Assembly: GCA_025330725.1 (NCBI GenBank)
Contig: JAIWND010000005.1
Coordinates: 1,178,001 to 1,242,000 of the forward strand
Origin: Chlamydoabsidia padenii
Lineage: Eukaryota; Mucoromycota; Mucoromycetes; Mucorales; Cunninghamellaceae
Length of the DNA stretch: 64,000 bases
Direction: 5' to 3'
Shown: in pieces, positions 62,457 to 64,000 of the stretch
Numbering within the stretch: the stretch's first letter is position 1
How the letters are laid out: every line of letters starts with the position of its first letter
Program-made: the position numbers and the translations under genes
Notes under the pieces: generated by a model
What the model was told of the DNA's origin: nothing
The model's input: the letters and a program-made list of their open reading frames with translations, nothing else
Databases searched by the model: none

Positions 62457-63948
62457 ATGATACCCAACAGAAAATTTAAACGACAGGCACTACGACAATT
62501 TTGTTATGATAAACGACAAACTTCATCATTAACAATACAAGAACAACAACGATGGTTATGCTGTGAACTGGTATTTGACGACAAAGCATCCTTGGGTCGA
62601 CATCTCCAAGCCATCCATGAATCTGATCTTTTACAACTTGAAGCCCAACTCGCTCACACTGAACAACAACAAAGATTAAACAAGAATCAAGGGTCTTCTT
62701 TAACAAAACGACGGGCTGAAAAGGTAAATATGGAATTATTTTATAATACAATATACTGACCATGGGCGTACCTTATTCTTATATATATATTGAATTCCAC
62801 ACTTTAGGGTACATCTGATCCTATCCATATAAACTGTAACTGTGACCAATCGAAACATCGGGTTATCTTGTTTTATCAATATGTACAAGTCAAGGAACCT
62901 GAAACGGTGGCGAAACTACATGTGGAAAAATGTGGACCTGGTGGTTGGGATTTGACAGGCAAAGTGCGGGTGGCCAAAGAAGGATTGAATGTGACTCTGG
63001 CTGGTACCTTGGAATCGATCGAGGCCTATATGGATTGGTATACATATCAACTACAACAAGAACACACATTGTCTTTAGCAGGAACCGGCAAACCAAAGGA
63101 GGACTTTTTTAAACCCTCAATAGGATGTCGGCATGTCTTCTCAGAACAACTATCGATCAAAACTGTGGACGAAATCTGTCCATTGCATCAACCTTCCATC
63201 ACTCTTGATCACCTGACTCAACAACAGCATTTGCAGCAAAAACTATCACCTCCTGAATTTCACCAATTGGCTACAAGTACTACTGATACGGACATGGTGC
63301 TTTTGGATACTCGTAATTACTATGAAAGTAAAATTGGACAATTTAAAAACTCGATCACGCCGCCCATTCGGAAATTCAGTGTGTTTCCTTCGTATGTGGA
63401 TCATCATCGCCAATCATTGAATGGGAAAACAATATTGACTTATTGTACAGGGTAAGATGAAACAAAATAAAAAGAGCAAGTGGATGATTGACTAACATGT
63501 TACTCTTAGTGGGATTCGATGTGAAAAGGCCACAGCCTATTTACGACAAACCTTATCAGCGGATACTCAAATCTTTATGTTGGATGGTGGCATTCATCAG
63601 TACTTGAATTGGGTCGAACAACATCCAGACATTGATCCACTTTGGCAAGGTAAAAACTATGTGTTTGATGCTCGACAGGGACTGTCAGTCGACAAACAAT
63701 CTATTATCAGCTGTTGTCAAGAATGCCAGACACCTTGGGATACTTATCAGAAATGTCAATCTGACCATTGTCATCTTTTGGTGCTTCATTGTGATACCTG
63801 TCGACTGGGCTCGGCGTCTTATTGCTGTGAAGAATGTCAACTGGGGAAACACTTGCGCGTCAATGGTGGGAATGGTATCTGTGTGTGTGAAAGAACTCGT
63901 AAATCACTAGAATTAGACCCCATCATACATAGTGTAGAACATGTTTAA
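62457..63948 (+). CDS. TSTD2/TrhO-like rhodanese-domain protein
   Basis: Three exons join in frame: 62457-62723, 62808-63451 and 63510-63948, giving 449 residues. A ferredoxin-like N-terminal domain of the TrhO/YceA type (RVILFYQYVQVKEPE, GLNVTLAGT, near residues 110-170) precedes a rhodanese domain with LLDTRNYYESKIGQF and the active-site loop YCTGGIRCEKA (C302, C308), then LDGGIHQYL. The C-terminus is a Cys-rich segment with several CxxC and CxxxxC pairs (ISCCQECQTPW, HCDTCRLG, YCCEECQLGKH), typical of this family. The extreme N-terminus has a degenerate C2H2-like stretch (CCELVFDDKASLGRHLQAIH). Bacterial relatives hydroxylate U34 of tRNA; whether this protein does so is inference. AATAATAATAATAAAG follows the stop near the window end. 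Confidence 0.88.
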
Positions 63949-64000
63949 TTTCCCCACCTCTTTTTTATAATAATAATAATAAAGCTTTTACTATTGTATC

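Overview
The window is nuclear DNA from a filamentous fungus, most likely an early-diverging lineage of the Mucorales/Mucoromycota type. The grounds are gene content (division-2 chitin synthase, class-type NAD glutamate dehydrogenase, Sds3, Ski3, a Num1/Mcp5-like PH protein), many short introns (about 50-120 bases, nearly all starting GTAAGT-like and ending TAG/CAG), AT-rich spacers full of poly(A)/poly(T) runs, Asn/Gln/Ser/Thr-rich linkers, and one intron with minor (U12-type) spliceosome signals, a machinery lost from most ascomycetes. Organism and family names come from motif recognition only; nothing was searched.

I resolve 23 protein genes. Left part (1-17.4 kb): a low-complexity orphan (-), NAD-GDH GDH2 (-), seipin SEI1 (+), a membrane-anchored tandem CCCH zinc-finger protein (-), RAB11 (+), TVP23 (-), a LUC7-like splicing factor (-) and the USP7/Ubp15 deubiquitinase (+). 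A repeat-rich gene desert follows (17.4-20 kb). Middle (20-38 kb): RNA polymerase III subunit RPC37 (+), chitin synthase (+), an EF-hand MscS channel (-), a homeodomain protein (+), alpha-actinin (+) and a coiled-coil/PH cortical anchor-like protein (-).

A second desert (37.8-43.5 kb) holds an inverted copy of the first desert's repeat, homopolymer tracts and possible coding remnants. Right part (43.5-64 kb): Xaa-Pro aminopeptidase (-), SDS3 (+), cofilin (-), a ZCCHC10-like zinc-knuckle/RS protein (+), SKI3 (+), a 7-TM orphan (+), an MFS-like protein with a huge loop (+), ribosomal protein eS10 (-) and a TSTD2/TrhO-like rhodanese protein (+).

There is no operon-like or horizontally acquired cluster; these are mainly housekeeping genes, in convergent, divergent and tandem pairs. 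Loose themes are cell cortex and wall (chitin synthase, alpha-actinin, cofilin, PH anchor), membrane traffic and lipid (RAB11, TVP23, seipin) and RNA biology (LUC7, ZCCHC10-like, SKI3, RPC37, the CCCH protein). The most notable observations are the AT-AC U12-type intron in SDS3, the TM plus tandem CCCH protein, a recurrent TTCAAATCCCGC promoter motif, and the roughly 1.5-kb noncoding repeat family. Exon boundaries were read by eye; each multi-exon model given closes in frame from ATG to stop.
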